Shown here: in pieces, positions 53,610 to 62,657 of the stretch
Layout: each line of letters begins with the position of its first letter
Numbering within the stretch: the stretch's first letter is position 1
Program-made: the position numbers and the translations under genes
Source: Corallococcus macrosporus
GTDB lineage: Bacteria; Myxococcota; Myxococcia; Myxococcales; Myxococcaceae
Direction: 5' to 3'
DNA length: 64,000 nt
Assembly (NCBI RefSeq): GCF_017302985.1
Contig: NZ_JAFIMU010000007.1
Coordinates: 1,302,001 to 1,366,000, forward strand
Notes under the pieces: generated by a model
Databases searched by the model: none
What the model was told of the DNA's origin: nothing
What the model saw: the letters and a program-made list of their open reading frames with translations, nothing else

Positions 53610-54938
53610 GTGAACATCCATCGACTGCGCCGTCTCTTCTCGCGGGCCCTGCACGCGTCGCTCGCCACGCCCCTGGTGCTGGCGGGCTGTGGCACGGAAG
53701 GGGGCGTGAGCACGACGGACTATTCGGAGATTGAGTGCACGGACCGGGGTTTCGCCGTCAGCGACCTGACGCTGATCCCGGCGCCGGACTACGTGCAGCT
53801 CCGCTACGTCAGCCGCAACATGGGCCAGCCCCCCGACTCCTACACCCAGGCGTCGTCCTCCGGTCAGGCGTGCGCGACGGCCACCGACGTCCCCGCGTGC
53901 CAGGAGGCGCTGGAGAACGCGAGCGTCACCGAGGGCTTCCACCACGTCTGCCTGGACTTCTGCACGGACGCCTTCCTGGTGACGACCCGGGGCGACGAGG
54001 TGAAGACGCACGCGACGCTGGCGGAGCTCCAGCAGGTGCTGGGCACCATCGACACCGGGCAGGAGGCGGTGCTCAAGACCTTCGCTGCGGGCTACTCCCT
54101 CCTCTGCGGGAACAAGGAGCACGGCGCGGTGAAGCGCAACGACGACGGCAGCTTCAACGTCATCGCCACGAAGGGCTACGCGTGCGGGCCGGGCACGGAG
54201 CTGACGCAGCACGTGGTGAAGGTGACCGCCTCCGGCGAGGTCCAGGAGCTGGAGAAGCGCGTCCTGGAGAAGGGGGACCCCAACTGCAGCATCGGCCGGC
54301 GGCCGGTGGGGCTCCAGGTCGCGGAAGCCTGCGAGGCGCCCGAGGCGCTGGGGCGCTACTTCGCGGACGCGGCGCACCTGGAGGCGGCGTCGGTCCATGC
54401 GTTCCTGCGGCTGCGCGACGAGCTGGAGCTGCACGGCGCGGACGTGGGCCTCCAGGACGCGGCTCGCCGCAGCGCCATGGAGGAGGTCCAGCACGCCCGG
54501 GTGACGGACCGCCTGGCGCGGCGCTTCGGCGGCACGCCCCAGCGTCCGGTGGTGGAGGACCTGCCGCCGCGCTCGCTGGTGGAGGTGGCCCTGGAGAACG
54601 CCGTGGAGGGCTGCGTGCGGGAGACGTACGGCGCGCTGCTCGCGCACCACCAGGCGCTGCACGCGCGGGACCTGGAGGTGCGCGAGGCCATGGTCCGCAT
54701 CGCGGAGGACGAGACGCGGCACGCGGCGCTGTCGTGGGACATCGACCAGTGGGCCCGCCCGCGCCTCTCCACCCAGGAGCGTGAGGCCCTGCGCGAGGCG
54801 CAGAAGCGCGCGGTGGCGCTCCTGCGGGAAGAGGTCCTGGTGCCGCTGGACGCGAGCATCATCACGGAGGCGGGCATGCCCACGCCCGAGGCGGCCCTGG
54901 CGCTGCTGGACACGCTGGAGCAGGACCTCTGGGCATGA
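53610..54938 (+). CDS. Lipoprotein with C-terminal ferritin-like domain
   Basis: A 442-residue protein. GTG 53610 starts a signal peptide ending in lipobox VLAGC. The first ~240 residues hold several Cys and have no known domain. The C-terminal ~180 residues are a ferritin-like four-helix bundle with diiron-type ligands: HLEAASVHAFLRLRDELE, EEVQHARVTDRLARRF (ExxH), VEGCVRETYGALLAHHQ and EDETRHAALSWDID (ExxH). A surface or periplasmic ferritin-like lipoprotein is unusual; iron handling or a redox reaction is possible. Confidence 0.82.
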   Translation: MNIHRLRRLFSRALHASLATPLVLAGCGTEGGVSTTDYSEIECTDRGFAVSDLTLIPAPDYVQLRYVSRNMGQPPDSYTQASSSGQACATATDVPACQEALENASVTEGFHHVCLDFCTDAFLVTTRGDEVKTHATLAELQQVLGTIDTGQEAVLKTFAAGYSLLCGNKEHGAVKRNDDGSFNVIATKGYACGPGTELTQHVVKVTASGEVQELEKRVLEKGDPNCSIGRRPVGLQVAEACEAPEALGRYFADAAHLEAASVHAFLRLRDELELHGADVGLQDAARRSAMEEVQHARVTDRLARRFGGTPQRPVVEDLPPRSLVEVALENAVEGCVRETYGALLAHHQALHARDLEVREAMVRIAEDETRHAALSWDIDQWARPRLSTQEREALREAQKRAVALLREEVLVPLDASIITEAGMPTPEAALALLDTLEQDLWA

Positions 54939-55063
54939 CGCGCAGGGGCCAGGACCTCCTGGGGTGAGTCCCCGGAATCCAAGGTTGGCGGGTCCGGCCA
55001 GGACGCTGCTACCCTGGCGCGGCGGCCGCCTCCCGCCCCGCCTTGTATGACAAAGGAATTCCG

Positions 55064-56320
55064 ATGCCCGGCGACGTGCTTGTGATTCCAGTTCCCGTGG
55101 TGCCGGATCCCATCGTCTTCCCGGAAGACCCCTACTGGAGGGAGGCGGAAAGGCAGCAGCAGGAGGCCTGGCGGCTCGTCCAGAAGACGCTTCGCGAGAC
55201 CGGCATGCTCCCCACGTGGGAGAAGCTCATGCGCAACCCCAAGTTCGCCGCGGCGGTGGCGGCGGAGGCGGAGCGCATCCTTGGCGAGGCCGCGGACGAG
55301 CTCGCGAAGCGGCGCGGCATCGAATACGGCATCCTGCTGCAGCTCCAGGCCTACTACGAGGCCCAGCGCAAGGCCCGCATCAAGAAGCTCCAGGCGGAGC
55401 CCCAGGGCCTGGGTGGCTTGCGCGGGGAGCACGCCACCGAGCAGTCGCAGAACACGACCTACGGCAAGGGCGCCGAGCTCCGGTCCAATCTCAAGCATTG
55501 GGCCAAGGGGCGGCGGACCGGGGACCGGCTCGTCATCGTGGGCACCCTGTCCGGCGCGGAGCTGAAGGAGGTGCTCAAGGCCTTTGATCCGCGCGTCAGC
55601 CTGAGTGAAATCAGGGACGATGCGACCTACGGCGGGGACCTGCTCGTCATTGGCCTGGAGACGCGCGACCCCCACCAGCGGCGGCTCTGGGGCCGGCACG
55701 AGCGGTACTCCTCCACCAAGACGGTGCAGATGAAGTGGGGTGAGACGACGGACCCCAACGGGATGCTCAAGATGATCACCTACGCGGGGATCCAGCTCGC
55801 CGGTCTACGTGACGAGCGGCCCGTGCCGGGAAGCCTCCGGGTCATCTCTGTCGGGGTCCTGAACCCCGCCCACCCCTGGAACACCCTGGATGGCACCTCC
55901 GCGGCCACGCTCATCCCCTATCTGGAGGGCGCTTTCGAGGGCGGCCAGAACCAGGGCTTCTCCGTGCCTCGCGAAGGGCTCCATGCGCACGTGGATCGCA
56001 TCGTCATCCGCACCCAGAACTGGACCTTCCGCTTCGCCATCGAAGGCAACCGGATCTGCTTCGCCTCCGCGACCCATGCTCCCAATCAACACGCGAAGCT
56101 GCTCGCCGAGCCGCGGCCCGCCAAGAACATCGGCGGTGAGCGCCGGGGGATGTTGATCCTCGGCAGGGGCAAGGGAGGCGCCTTCATCCAGGTGACGGAT
56201 GGAAAGGCGGGGCAGAAGACGTTCAAGGTCGACGTGCTCCCCGACGGGCTCAACCACCAGGACCCGGTCGTCTTCACGGTCGACCTGAAGGGCAAAGCGA
56301 CGAACATTCGCAGGGCGTAG
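55064..56320 (+). CDS. Uncharacterised protein with Pro-rich start (418 aa)
   Basis: A 418-residue soluble protein beginning MPGDVLVIPVPVVPDPIVFP. AAAGGAA at 55052-55058 is the ribosome-binding site for ATG 55064; a TTG 21 bases upstream is an alternative. Residues about 30-120 are helical and Ala/Glu-rich; the remainder is alpha/beta (RRTGDRLVIVGTLSGAELK; IDRIVIRTQNWTFRFAIEGN). No family recognised. It converges with an equally unknown gene, 22 bases apart; both have moderate GC for this genome. Confidence 0.65.
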   Translation: MPGDVLVIPVPVVPDPIVFPEDPYWREAERQQQEAWRLVQKTLRETGMLPTWEKLMRNPKFAAAVAAEAERILGEAADELAKRRGIEYGILLQLQAYYEAQRKARIKKLQAEPQGLGGLRGEHATEQSQNTTYGKGAELRSNLKHWAKGRRTGDRLVIVGTLSGAELKEVLKAFDPRVSLSEIRDDATYGGDLLVIGLETRDPHQRRLWGRHERYSSTKTVQMKWGETTDPNGMLKMITYAGIQLAGLRDERPVPGSLRVISVGVLNPAHPWNTLDGTSAATLIPYLEGAFEGGQNQGFSVPREGLHAHVDRIVIRTQNWTFRFAIEGNRICFASATHAPNQHAKLLAEPRPAKNIGGERRGMLILGRGKGGAFIQVTDGKAGQKTFKVDVLPDGLNHQDPVVFTVDLKGKATNIRRA

Positions 56321-56342
56321 TGCGTGCGCCTGGCGGGCGTGG

Positions 56343-57017
56343 CTAGACGTCCCAGGGCGCGATCGGCTTCGCCTCGGGAGCAAAGGAGTTGGGCAGCTTT
56401 CCCCCGGAGCCCGCGTTGAAGCACCACCAGTCCTTGTCCGCGACCCCGCCACCGCCCCCCGTCGGGACGGGGTAGGCCGTGACGATGACGAGCTTGCCGG
56501 GCGCTTCTTTCTTGAGCGTGGGGCCCAGGGGACGCGCGGCGTCCACCAGCGTGACGACGACGTAGTCCACCTGGAAGGCATGGAACCGCTGCGTGTCGTT
56601 CTTCCGCTCGGAGGCGGAGGTGATGAGGGCCGCGGCGGTGCGGGAGTACAGGTTGATGCCTCCCGCCCTGCCCAGCAGATGGCCCAGCGCATCGGCGCCG
56701 GCTTCCGTGTTCAAGGCGGCGGTGATCGCCAGGATGGAGTCCTCCGGACTGTCGAACATGCTGTGGCCCTCCACGCGCTTGCCCCACTCGCCATAGAGGT
56801 GATCGTCCTGGGTCACATGGCCGAAGATGCGCTCGTTGCGCATGTGCTGCTCGGCATGGGACGCGCGCTCATGCTGGGTCACCTGGGTTTCGACCAGCGT
56901 CCCCAGCACGGAGGTGACCAGGGCCCCGGTCACCTCCCGGTTCAGTGCGAGGGTACGGAAATTCGCGATGGTTTCGTAGAAGGGCATGAGGGCACAAAGG
57001 CAAGCGCGTGTGTTCAT
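56343..57017 (-). CDS. Uncharacterised protein (224 aa)
   Basis: A 224-residue protein; ATG 56987 (MPFYETIANFRTLAL) is an alternative start giving 214 residues. The N-terminal part is helical with many His; the C-terminal part has VDYVVVTLVDAARPLG and GKLVIVTAYPVPTGGG. The IVTAYP ending of a strand is seen at the end of some BECR-fold RNase toxins, but the other hallmarks were not found. Convergent with the 418-residue gene. Function unknown. Confidence 0.6.
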   Translation of the reverse strand: MNTRACLCALMPFYETIANFRTLALNREVTGALVTSVLGTLVETQVTQHERASHAEQHMRNERIFGHVTQDDHLYGEWGKRVEGHSMFDSPEDSILAITAALNTEAGADALGHLLGRAGGINLYSRTAAALITSASERKNDTQRFHAFQVDYVVVTLVDAARPLGPTLKKEAPGKLVIVTAYPVPTGGGGGVADKDWWCFNAGSGGKLPNSFAPEAKPIAPWDV

Positions 57018-57160
57018 TCCCTGTCAAGCGCGTGCCCATGCCATGCACCGGGATGCCAGACCGCGCGGAATCCCAATCCTGTTTCATCCTTGTTGACTCA
57101 ACCGGACTTTCCAGGAATCCGCCTTGAGGGCCTACACCGGCCTTTGAGAGAATCCCGCGC

Positions 57161-58420
57161 GTGAACGCCCGCGCTCGCGTCCTCTCCGCCGTCCTGCTGG
57201 CCTCCTGCATCTGGGCCTGCGCCTCCTCGCCGCCGTCGGCCTCGCCGGATGCGTCTCCGGAGGCCGGCTCGCCCGCGCGCCTGTGGCAGAAGACGTCCGT
57301 GGCGGGGGACCTCGCGCGCTTCTCCCGGGACGGCACGCGCGTCACCGCCGAGGGCGCGCTGGAGCTGGACCCGTCCTCCTCCAAGGAGGGCACCGACCCG
57401 TTCCCCGCCGGCGGCTGGCTGGATGGCGGCAGCTTCTACAATGGCGGCGCCTTCCGCTTCGGCACCGCCACCTCCGAAGTCCAGTCCGTCCCCGGCGGCT
57501 TCGACAGCGTCGTGCCGTCCTTCGACGCGCAGACGCCTCCCGGCACCTGGGTGAAGCTCACCGTCGCCGCCCGCATCGAGGGCACCTGGACCCGGGACTA
57601 CGAGCTGGGCGTCTGGGCCTTCGACACCGCCACCGTCGCCCGCCACAGCGTGGACGGCCAGGGCGACGCCGACGGCAACGTCCTCACCGACACCCTCAAC
57701 CTCAAGCGCCGCGCGGACGCCCTGCGCGTCACCGTCCACCTCTTCTCCGACCGCGCGGACTCGAGCCCCCGCGTCCGGGCGCTCGCCGCCGCCGTCACCG
57801 ACACGCGCCTCAAGCCCCAGGACGCCGCGTCCGACCGCGCCGCGTGGGGCGTCGTGCTCGACGTGCCGGGCTACTCGCAGATGATCTACCCCGACGGCGG
57901 CGAGGTCTGGTGCTCCCCCACGTCCACCACCATGCTGCTCGGCTACTGGAGCCGGAAGCTGGGCCGCGCGGACCTGCAACACCCCGTGCCCACCGCCGCC
58001 GCCCATACCTATGACTGGGTCTACAAGGGCACCGGCAACTGGAGCTTCAACACCGCCTACGCCTCCAACATGGCGGGCGGCGCGCTGCACGGGCTCGTCG
58101 CCCGCTTCGACTCCTTCGCCCCCGTGGAGCGCCTCGTCTCCGCTGGCATCCCCGTCAGCATCAGCATCGCCTACGAACCCGGTGAGCTCCCCGGCGGCGC
58201 CGCCCGCCGCACCGACGGCCACCTCATCGTCGTGAAGGGCTTCACCGATACAGGCGACGTCGTCGTCAACGACCCTGCTTTCGGCTCCAACGAAACCACC
58301 AGCGCCACCTACCCCCGCGCCGCGCTGTGGCGCGCCTGGCAGCACTCAAGGGGGGCCGCGTACGTGCTCTGGCCCGCCGGAACGCCCCTGCCCGCGCCGG
58401 GGCTGGTGCCCCTCCCGTAG
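57161..58420 (+). CDS. C39-like peptidase lipoprotein
   Basis: A 419-residue lipoprotein (lipobox IWAC, GTG start 57161). Residues about 40-225 form a beta-rich domain of unknown type. The C-terminal C39-like peptidase domain has the catalytic Cys in GGEVWCSPTSTTMLLGYW and the His/Asp pair in GHLIVVKGFTDTGDVVVNDP. It may hydrolyse peptides outside the cell, for example during predation or peptidoglycan turnover. Monocistronic, preceded by a 143-base gap. Confidence 0.83.
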   Translation: MNARARVLSAVLLASCIWACASSPPSASPDASPEAGSPARLWQKTSVAGDLARFSRDGTRVTAEGALELDPSSSKEGTDPFPAGGWLDGGSFYNGGAFRFGTATSEVQSVPGGFDSVVPSFDAQTPPGTWVKLTVAARIEGTWTRDYELGVWAFDTATVARHSVDGQGDADGNVLTDTLNLKRRADALRVTVHLFSDRADSSPRVRALAAAVTDTRLKPQDAASDRAAWGVVLDVPGYSQMIYPDGGEVWCSPTSTTMLLGYWSRKLGRADLQHPVPTAAAHTYDWVYKGTGNWSFNTAYASNMAGGALHGLVARFDSFAPVERLVSAGIPVSISIAYEPGELPGGAARRTDGHLIVVKGFTDTGDVVVNDPAFGSNETTSATYPRAALWRAWQHSRGAAYVLWPAGTPLPAPGLVPLP

Positions 58421-58565
58421 CTCGCGTCCAGAGGCGAACACGCGGCCCACGCGGCCCGACGCGCAGTGTCCACTGGCCGGGGCAGCAGGCCGTCCGTCCC
58501 TTGACGTTTCGTCCCCTGTGAGCGACCCGACAAGCCCTTTAGCCTTCAGTCTTCAGAATTTAGGC

Positions 58566-58592
58566 TTGATTTCGGGTCGCGGAATGTAAATA
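58566..58592 (+). promoter_or_regulatory. Likely housekeeping promoter of the glutamine synthetase gene
   Basis: TTGATT (58566-58571) and TAAATA (58587-58592) are 15 bases apart, preceded by TG, in an AT-rich patch unusual for this genome (58540-58600). Transcription would start near 58600, about 60 bases before the ATG. The direct repeat CTTCAG twice at about 58548-58560 is just upstream and might bind a regulator. Confidence 0.5.
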
Positions 58593-58659
58593 CCTGCGCC
58601 CGTGCATTTGATGTCTCCGCCGGTATTCCGGAACCGGGGACACGCCTGGAGGCAGGACC

Positions 58660-60099
58660 ATGGAGCAGAAGCCGCTGCGGGACTTCCTGGAGATTCCCTA
58701 CGACGAGCTGGAGGAGCTCAACCTCCGGGTGAAGGAACAGCGCCTCCGCCGCGAGTCGCCGGACAAGATTCGCGAGGAGCGGATCAAGTACCTGACCGAC
58801 GAGAAGCGCATCAAGGCCGTGACCGTGTGCTTCACCGACCTGGAAGGTCGGCTGCACATGCTGGACTACGACAAGAAGTTCCTCCTCAAGAGCGCGGACA
58901 ACCTCACCTTCGACGGCTCGTCCATCCGCGGCTTCTCCGCGCAGGCGGAGAGCGACCTGCGCCTGAACGTGGACTGGAGCGCGTTCTACTGGCTGCCCTC
59001 CGACATCTTCGGGCCCGGCAAGGTGCTGGCGTTCTGCGAAGTGCTGGAGCGCGACGGCACGCCGTACCACTCGGACATGCGCGGCCAGCTCAAGCGCGCC
59101 ACCGAGCAGCTGTTCCAGAAGGACGGCACCGTGTTCCACGCGGCGCCGGAAATCGAGGGCTTCCTCTTCAAGAACCGTGACGCCGAGCGCCACTACCACG
59201 AAGAGGGCAAGTTCGAGTTCATCTCCATCGGCGGCTACTACCACGCGCTGCCGGGCGACGGGCTGCGCACCTTCATCGACAAGGCCGCGGAAGCGCAGCG
59301 CGCCATGGGCTTCCAGAACGAGAAGGACCACCCGGAGGTGGCGCCCTCGCAGTTCGAGATGAACTTCTCCTACAGCGAGGCGCTGGTCGCCGCCGACCAG
59401 ATCCAGCTCTACAAGCTGCTCTGCCGCCAGGTCGCCGCGCAGCAGGGGCTGACGGCCAGCTTCCTGCCCAAGCCCGTCACGGGCGTGAACGGCAACGGCA
59501 TGCACATCAACATGTCGCTGTCGAAGAACAACAAGAACCTGTTCTACGACAAGGGCGGCCAGGACGGCCTGTCGGCCATGGGCTGGGACTTCATCGACCG
59601 CATCCTGACCAACGCGAACGACATCTGCCTGGTGCTCAACTCCAGCGTGAACGCGTACCGCCGGTTGGATCCGCACTACGAGGCGCCCAACCAGATCAAG
59701 GCCTCCGCGAACAACCGCGGCGCCATGGTGCGCATCCCGTTCGGCAACGAGCGCAGCGCGCGCGTCGAGTGCCGCTCCGTGGCGCCGGACGCGAACCCGT
59801 ACATGGTGCTCTTCACGCTCCTGAAGACGGGCCTGGAGGGGCCGCAGCCGCAGGAGGACGCGGAGACCAAGCGCAGCCGCACGCGCTTCCTGCCGGACAA
59901 CATCTACGACGCGGTGCGCTTCTTCAAGGGCAGCCAGTTCGTCGCGCAGACGCTGGGTGAGCAGGTGCAGGGCAAGTACGCGGAGCTGAAGATTGCCTCC
60001 GCGGACCGCTGCCCCAAGCAGCTGGGCACCCGCGTGAAGGAGTCGGAGATCCAGTTCCATCACGAGGTGACCAACCAGTACCTCTGGAACCTCTTCTAG
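58660..60099 (+). CDS. glnA: Glutamine synthetase
   Basis: A 479-residue type I glutamine synthetase. Conserved elements: NLTFDGSSIRGF (ATP/Glu region), the metal ligand Glu in HAAPEIEGFLF, VNGNGMHINMSLSK (His and Mg ligands), SSVNAYRRL and RIPFGNERSARVECR (substrate loop). NIYDA near residue 412 is where E. coli has the adenylylated Tyr (NLYDLP); the Tyr is kept. The enzyme makes glutamine from glutamate and ammonia. ATG 58660 follows GGAGGCAGG. Monocistronic; the end overlaps the DUF1206 gene by 4 bases. Confidence 0.95.
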   Translation: MEQKPLRDFLEIPYDELEELNLRVKEQRLRRESPDKIREERIKYLTDEKRIKAVTVCFTDLEGRLHMLDYDKKFLLKSADNLTFDGSSIRGFSAQAESDLRLNVDWSAFYWLPSDIFGPGKVLAFCEVLERDGTPYHSDMRGQLKRATEQLFQKDGTVFHAAPEIEGFLFKNRDAERHYHEEGKFEFISIGGYYHALPGDGLRTFIDKAAEAQRAMGFQNEKDHPEVAPSQFEMNFSYSEALVAADQIQLYKLLCRQVAAQQGLTASFLPKPVTGVNGNGMHINMSLSKNNKNLFYDKGGQDGLSAMGWDFIDRILTNANDICLVLNSSVNAYRRLDPHYEAPNQIKASANNRGAMVRIPFGNERSARVECRSVAPDANPYMVLFTLLKTGLEGPQPQEDAETKRSRTRFLPDNIYDAVRFFKGSQFVAQTLGEQVQGKYAELKIASADRCPKQLGTRVKESEIQFHHEVTNQYLWNLF

Positions 60100-60944
60100 A
60101 GCTGGCGGTAGCGCGCCTGGAGGAACAGGTAGGCGGCGTAGGCCACCAGGCCCGCCGCCACCACCCCCAGGAGCACGTCGCCCGCGGGTTGGCGGGCGAC
60201 GACGGCCAGGGCCTCTCCCAGGCCCTTGGCCTCACCGGGGTTCGCGTCCACGCCCGCGAGCACCAGGAACCCACCGATGACGGTGAACACCACGCCCCGC
60301 GCCGCGATGCCGAACTGGCACACGCGCTCGATGCGGTGCTGATGGCTCGCCGCCAGGCCCGTGAGCGTGAGCTTCTCCCGGAACTTCGCCTTCCACGCCG
60401 TGTGGAACTGCTTCAGCGCGAAGCCGATGATGCCCAGCCCCACCAGCACCACCAGGACGCGGCCGAAGGGCTGCTCCATCAGCGTCGCCGTCCAGCCCTG
60501 GGTGCCCTTGCCCTTGTCCTGTGAAGCGCCGATGACGGTCTTCACGGCGAACAGCGCCAGCGAGCCGTAGATGGCGCCGCTGATGAAGTACATGGCGCGC
60601 GCGGCGATGCCCTTCGCGTCCGAGCCCTTGTCCTCCGTGTCCGCGAACGCCTGCGCGAAGCGCCAGACGACGAAGCCGACCAGGCCCACCGCCAGCAGTG
60701 ACAAGAGCGCGATGCCGAAGGGCCCGTGCGCCACGGTGGCCACCGCGCCGTGGCTGTCCGTCGCGCGGCCGCCCTCCCCCGCCGCGAGCTTCAGCGCCAG
60801 CACGCCGATGATGGCGTAGACCGCGCCCTTCGCCGCGTAGCCCATGCGGCCCAGCTTCTTCGCCCACGGGTGGTTCGCGGCATCCTTCGCGCCCCGCGAC
60901 AGCCGCTCCATGCCCGGCCCACGCATCACGTCCATCGTCGCCAT
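60096..60944 (-). CDS. DUF1206 integral membrane protein
   Basis: A 282-residue membrane protein with three homologous two-helix units (GRMGYAAKGAVYAIIGVLAL; AARAMYFISGAIYGSLALF; FGIAARGVVFTVIGGFLVL), the DUF1206 pattern of six helices. GGGAGGAG precedes ATG 60944 with good spacing. No function known for the family. Convergent with glnA. Confidence 0.9.
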   Translation of the reverse strand: MATMDVMRGPGMERLSRGAKDAANHPWAKKLGRMGYAAKGAVYAIIGVLALKLAAGEGGRATDSHGAVATVAHGPFGIALLSLLAVGLVGFVVWRFAQAFADTEDKGSDAKGIAARAMYFISGAIYGSLALFAVKTVIGASQDKGKGTQGWTATLMEQPFGRVLVVLVGLGIIGFALKQFHTAWKAKFREKLTLTGLAASHQHRIERVCQFGIAARGVVFTVIGGFLVLAGVDANPGEAKGLGEALAVVARQPAGDVLLGVVAAGLVAYAAYLFLQARYRQL

Positions 60945-61069
60945 TCGGTCTGCTCCTCCCGGCCTCCTGGACCGAAGGACAGGGTGCGCATCCGGCGGGC
61001 CAAACGGATTCCAGCCGCCTCCCCGGTTCCCCGTCCGGCCGGGGAACGGAGGGCCCGGCTGGCTGGCCG

Positions 61070-61912
61070 CTAGGCGAAGGCGTCGCGGTGGCGCCGGGCC
61101 CAGGCCTCGAAGGTCCCGGGCGCGTGGCCCGTCAGCCGCGCCACCTCCGGCGTCGTGACCTCGCCCTTGCCGGAGCGGACCGCCGCCCAGAGCTCGCCCA
61201 GCCCCTCCACCAGCCACGAGGGCATCCCCGCCTTGCGCACGTTCGCGAGCGCGCCTTCGACGGGCACGTCCACGCACCGCAGCGGCCGGCCCAGCACGCG
61301 GGAGAGGATGGCCACCTGGTCGTGGGCGCTCAGCAGCTCCTCGCCGGTCAGCGCGTAGGCCTGTCCCTCGTGACCGTCCCGGGTGAGCGCCAGCGCCGCC
61401 ACCTCCGCGATGTCCCGGGGGTCGATGGGCGCCATCCGTCCGGAGGCCGTCGGCGTGAAGATGGGCGTCCCCGCCTTCACGTTGCCCGCCCACTGGAGCG
61501 CGTTGGACATGAACATGCCGGGGCGCACGAAGGTCCACGCCATCCCGGAGTCGCGCAGCCGCTGCTCGCTGTCACGGTGCTTCCCGGCGATGCCGCTGTT
61601 GCCCGTGCCCAGCGAGGACAGCTTCACCACGTGCGTCACGCCCGCCCGCCGCGCCTCCTCCACGAGCACGGCCTCCGCGCGCCCCTCCACGTCATCCATC
61701 GGCGACACCAGGAACAGCCGCCGCACGCCGCGCACCGCCTGCTCCACCGTGGCGCGGTCGCGCAGGTCCCCCACCACGCGCTCGATGCCGGGCGGAAGCG
61801 CCGCCACCCTCTTCGCGTCGCGGGTGACGACCCGCAGCGGGACGCCCTCCGCGGACAGCCGCGCCACCACTTCCCTGCCGATGTTCCCTGTCGCTCCGGT
61901 CACCAGAATCAT
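61070..61912 (-). CDS. NmrA-type NAD(P)-binding protein
   Basis: A 280-residue Rossmann protein with MILVTGATGNIGREVVARLS (NAD(P) loop), VKLSSLGTGNSGIAGKHRDS and the NmrA-like RPGMFMSNALQWAGNVKAG. Members sense redox state or reduce quinones. ATG 61912 with GGGAGG ahead. Preceded by the TetR gene on the same strand; a perfect palindrome sits between them, so it is probably the repressor's target. Confidence 0.9.
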   Translation of the reverse strand: MILVTGATGNIGREVVARLSAEGVPLRVVTRDAKRVAALPPGIERVVGDLRDRATVEQAVRGVRRLFLVSPMDDVEGRAEAVLVEEARRAGVTHVVKLSSLGTGNSGIAGKHRDSEQRLRDSGMAWTFVRPGMFMSNALQWAGNVKAGTPIFTPTASGRMAPIDPRDIAEVAALALTRDGHEGQAYALTGEELLSAHDQVAILSRVLGRPLRCVDVPVEGALANVRKAGMPSWLVEGLGELWAAVRSGKGEVTTPEVARLTGHAPGTFEAWARRHRDAFA

Positions 61913-61950
61913 CACGGGCCTCCCGCCTTCGTGAACCAACGGGCGGATTA

Positions 61951-61970
61951 GTAATTGACCAATCAATTAC
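61951..61970. promoter_or_regulatory. TetR operator, GTAATTGA-CCAA-TCAATTAC
   Basis: A perfect 8-4-8 inverted repeat in an otherwise GC-rich genome, 38 bases before the NmrA-type gene start and after the TetR gene. Length and position are typical of TetR operators; it also supplies an AT-rich promoter patch. Confidence 0.75.
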
Positions 61971-62015
61971 CCACAACGCAAAGTGCGGACAGGTCCGGGG
62001 TGCATCGGGCGGCTC

Positions 62016-62645
62016 TCAGCGCTTCGCGCGGGCCGGTGGCGCGAGCCCTGCCCAGAGCGTGTCCACGACGCGGCGCACGTGCTCACGGGAAGGAGCTGAG
62101 CCCTTGCGGCCCGCGCCCACCACGGTGAGGAAGGCGTGGTGCCAGAGGGCGCCGACGAAGGTCTGCGCGAACACCTGGAAGTCGCCGTCGCGCACGCGGC
62201 CGAGCCGGGCCTCCTGGGCCAGGTAGTCGGCGATCTTCTCCACGCGCGCGGCGGCCCGGCCCGAGGCCCGCTCCAGGTCGGAGGGGGACGTCGCCTCACC
62301 GCCGGGCGTCTGGCGGTTGCTCCACGCCATCATCAGCGTGGGGATGAAGCGCTGGGACTTCTCCGCGAGCCCCAGGCCCAGCTCGACGAGGGTGTCCTCC
62401 ACGCGTCCCTTGCCCACGCGCGCGTCCAGGTCCACGGGCAGGGGTGGCTCGGCGTCCACGGTCTGCGAGCCCATGGCCGCGCGGAACAGGGCCTCCTTGC
62501 TCTTGAAGCGCTTGAAGAGGATGCCGGGCGACACCTTCGCGCGCGCGGCGATCTCCGCGGTGGTGGCGCGCACGCCGCGCTCGAGGAACAGCTCTCGCGC
62601 CGCCTTGAGCAGCACGTCGTCCTGGATGGTGACGGGTCGGGCCAT
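62016..62645 (-). CDS. TetR family regulator of the NmrA-type gene
   Basis: A 209-residue repressor with N-terminal helix-turn-helix (TTAEIAARAKVSPGILFKRF) and a C-terminal ligand domain (AQTFVGALWHHAFLTVVGAG). ATG 62645. Placed 12 bases after the alpha/beta hydrolase stop, 103 bases before the NmrA-type gene, with the GTAATTGA palindrome in the latter gap. Confidence 0.92.
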   Translation of the reverse strand: MARPVTIQDDVLLKAARELFLERGVRATTAEIAARAKVSPGILFKRFKSKEALFRAAMGSQTVDAEPPLPVDLDARVGKGRVEDTLVELGLGLAEKSQRFIPTLMMAWSNRQTPGGEATSPSDLERASGRAAARVEKIADYLAQEARLGRVRDGDFQVFAQTFVGALWHHAFLTVVGAGRKGSAPSREHVRRVVDTLWAGLAPPARAKR

Positions 62646-62657
62646 GAGGGGGAGGCT

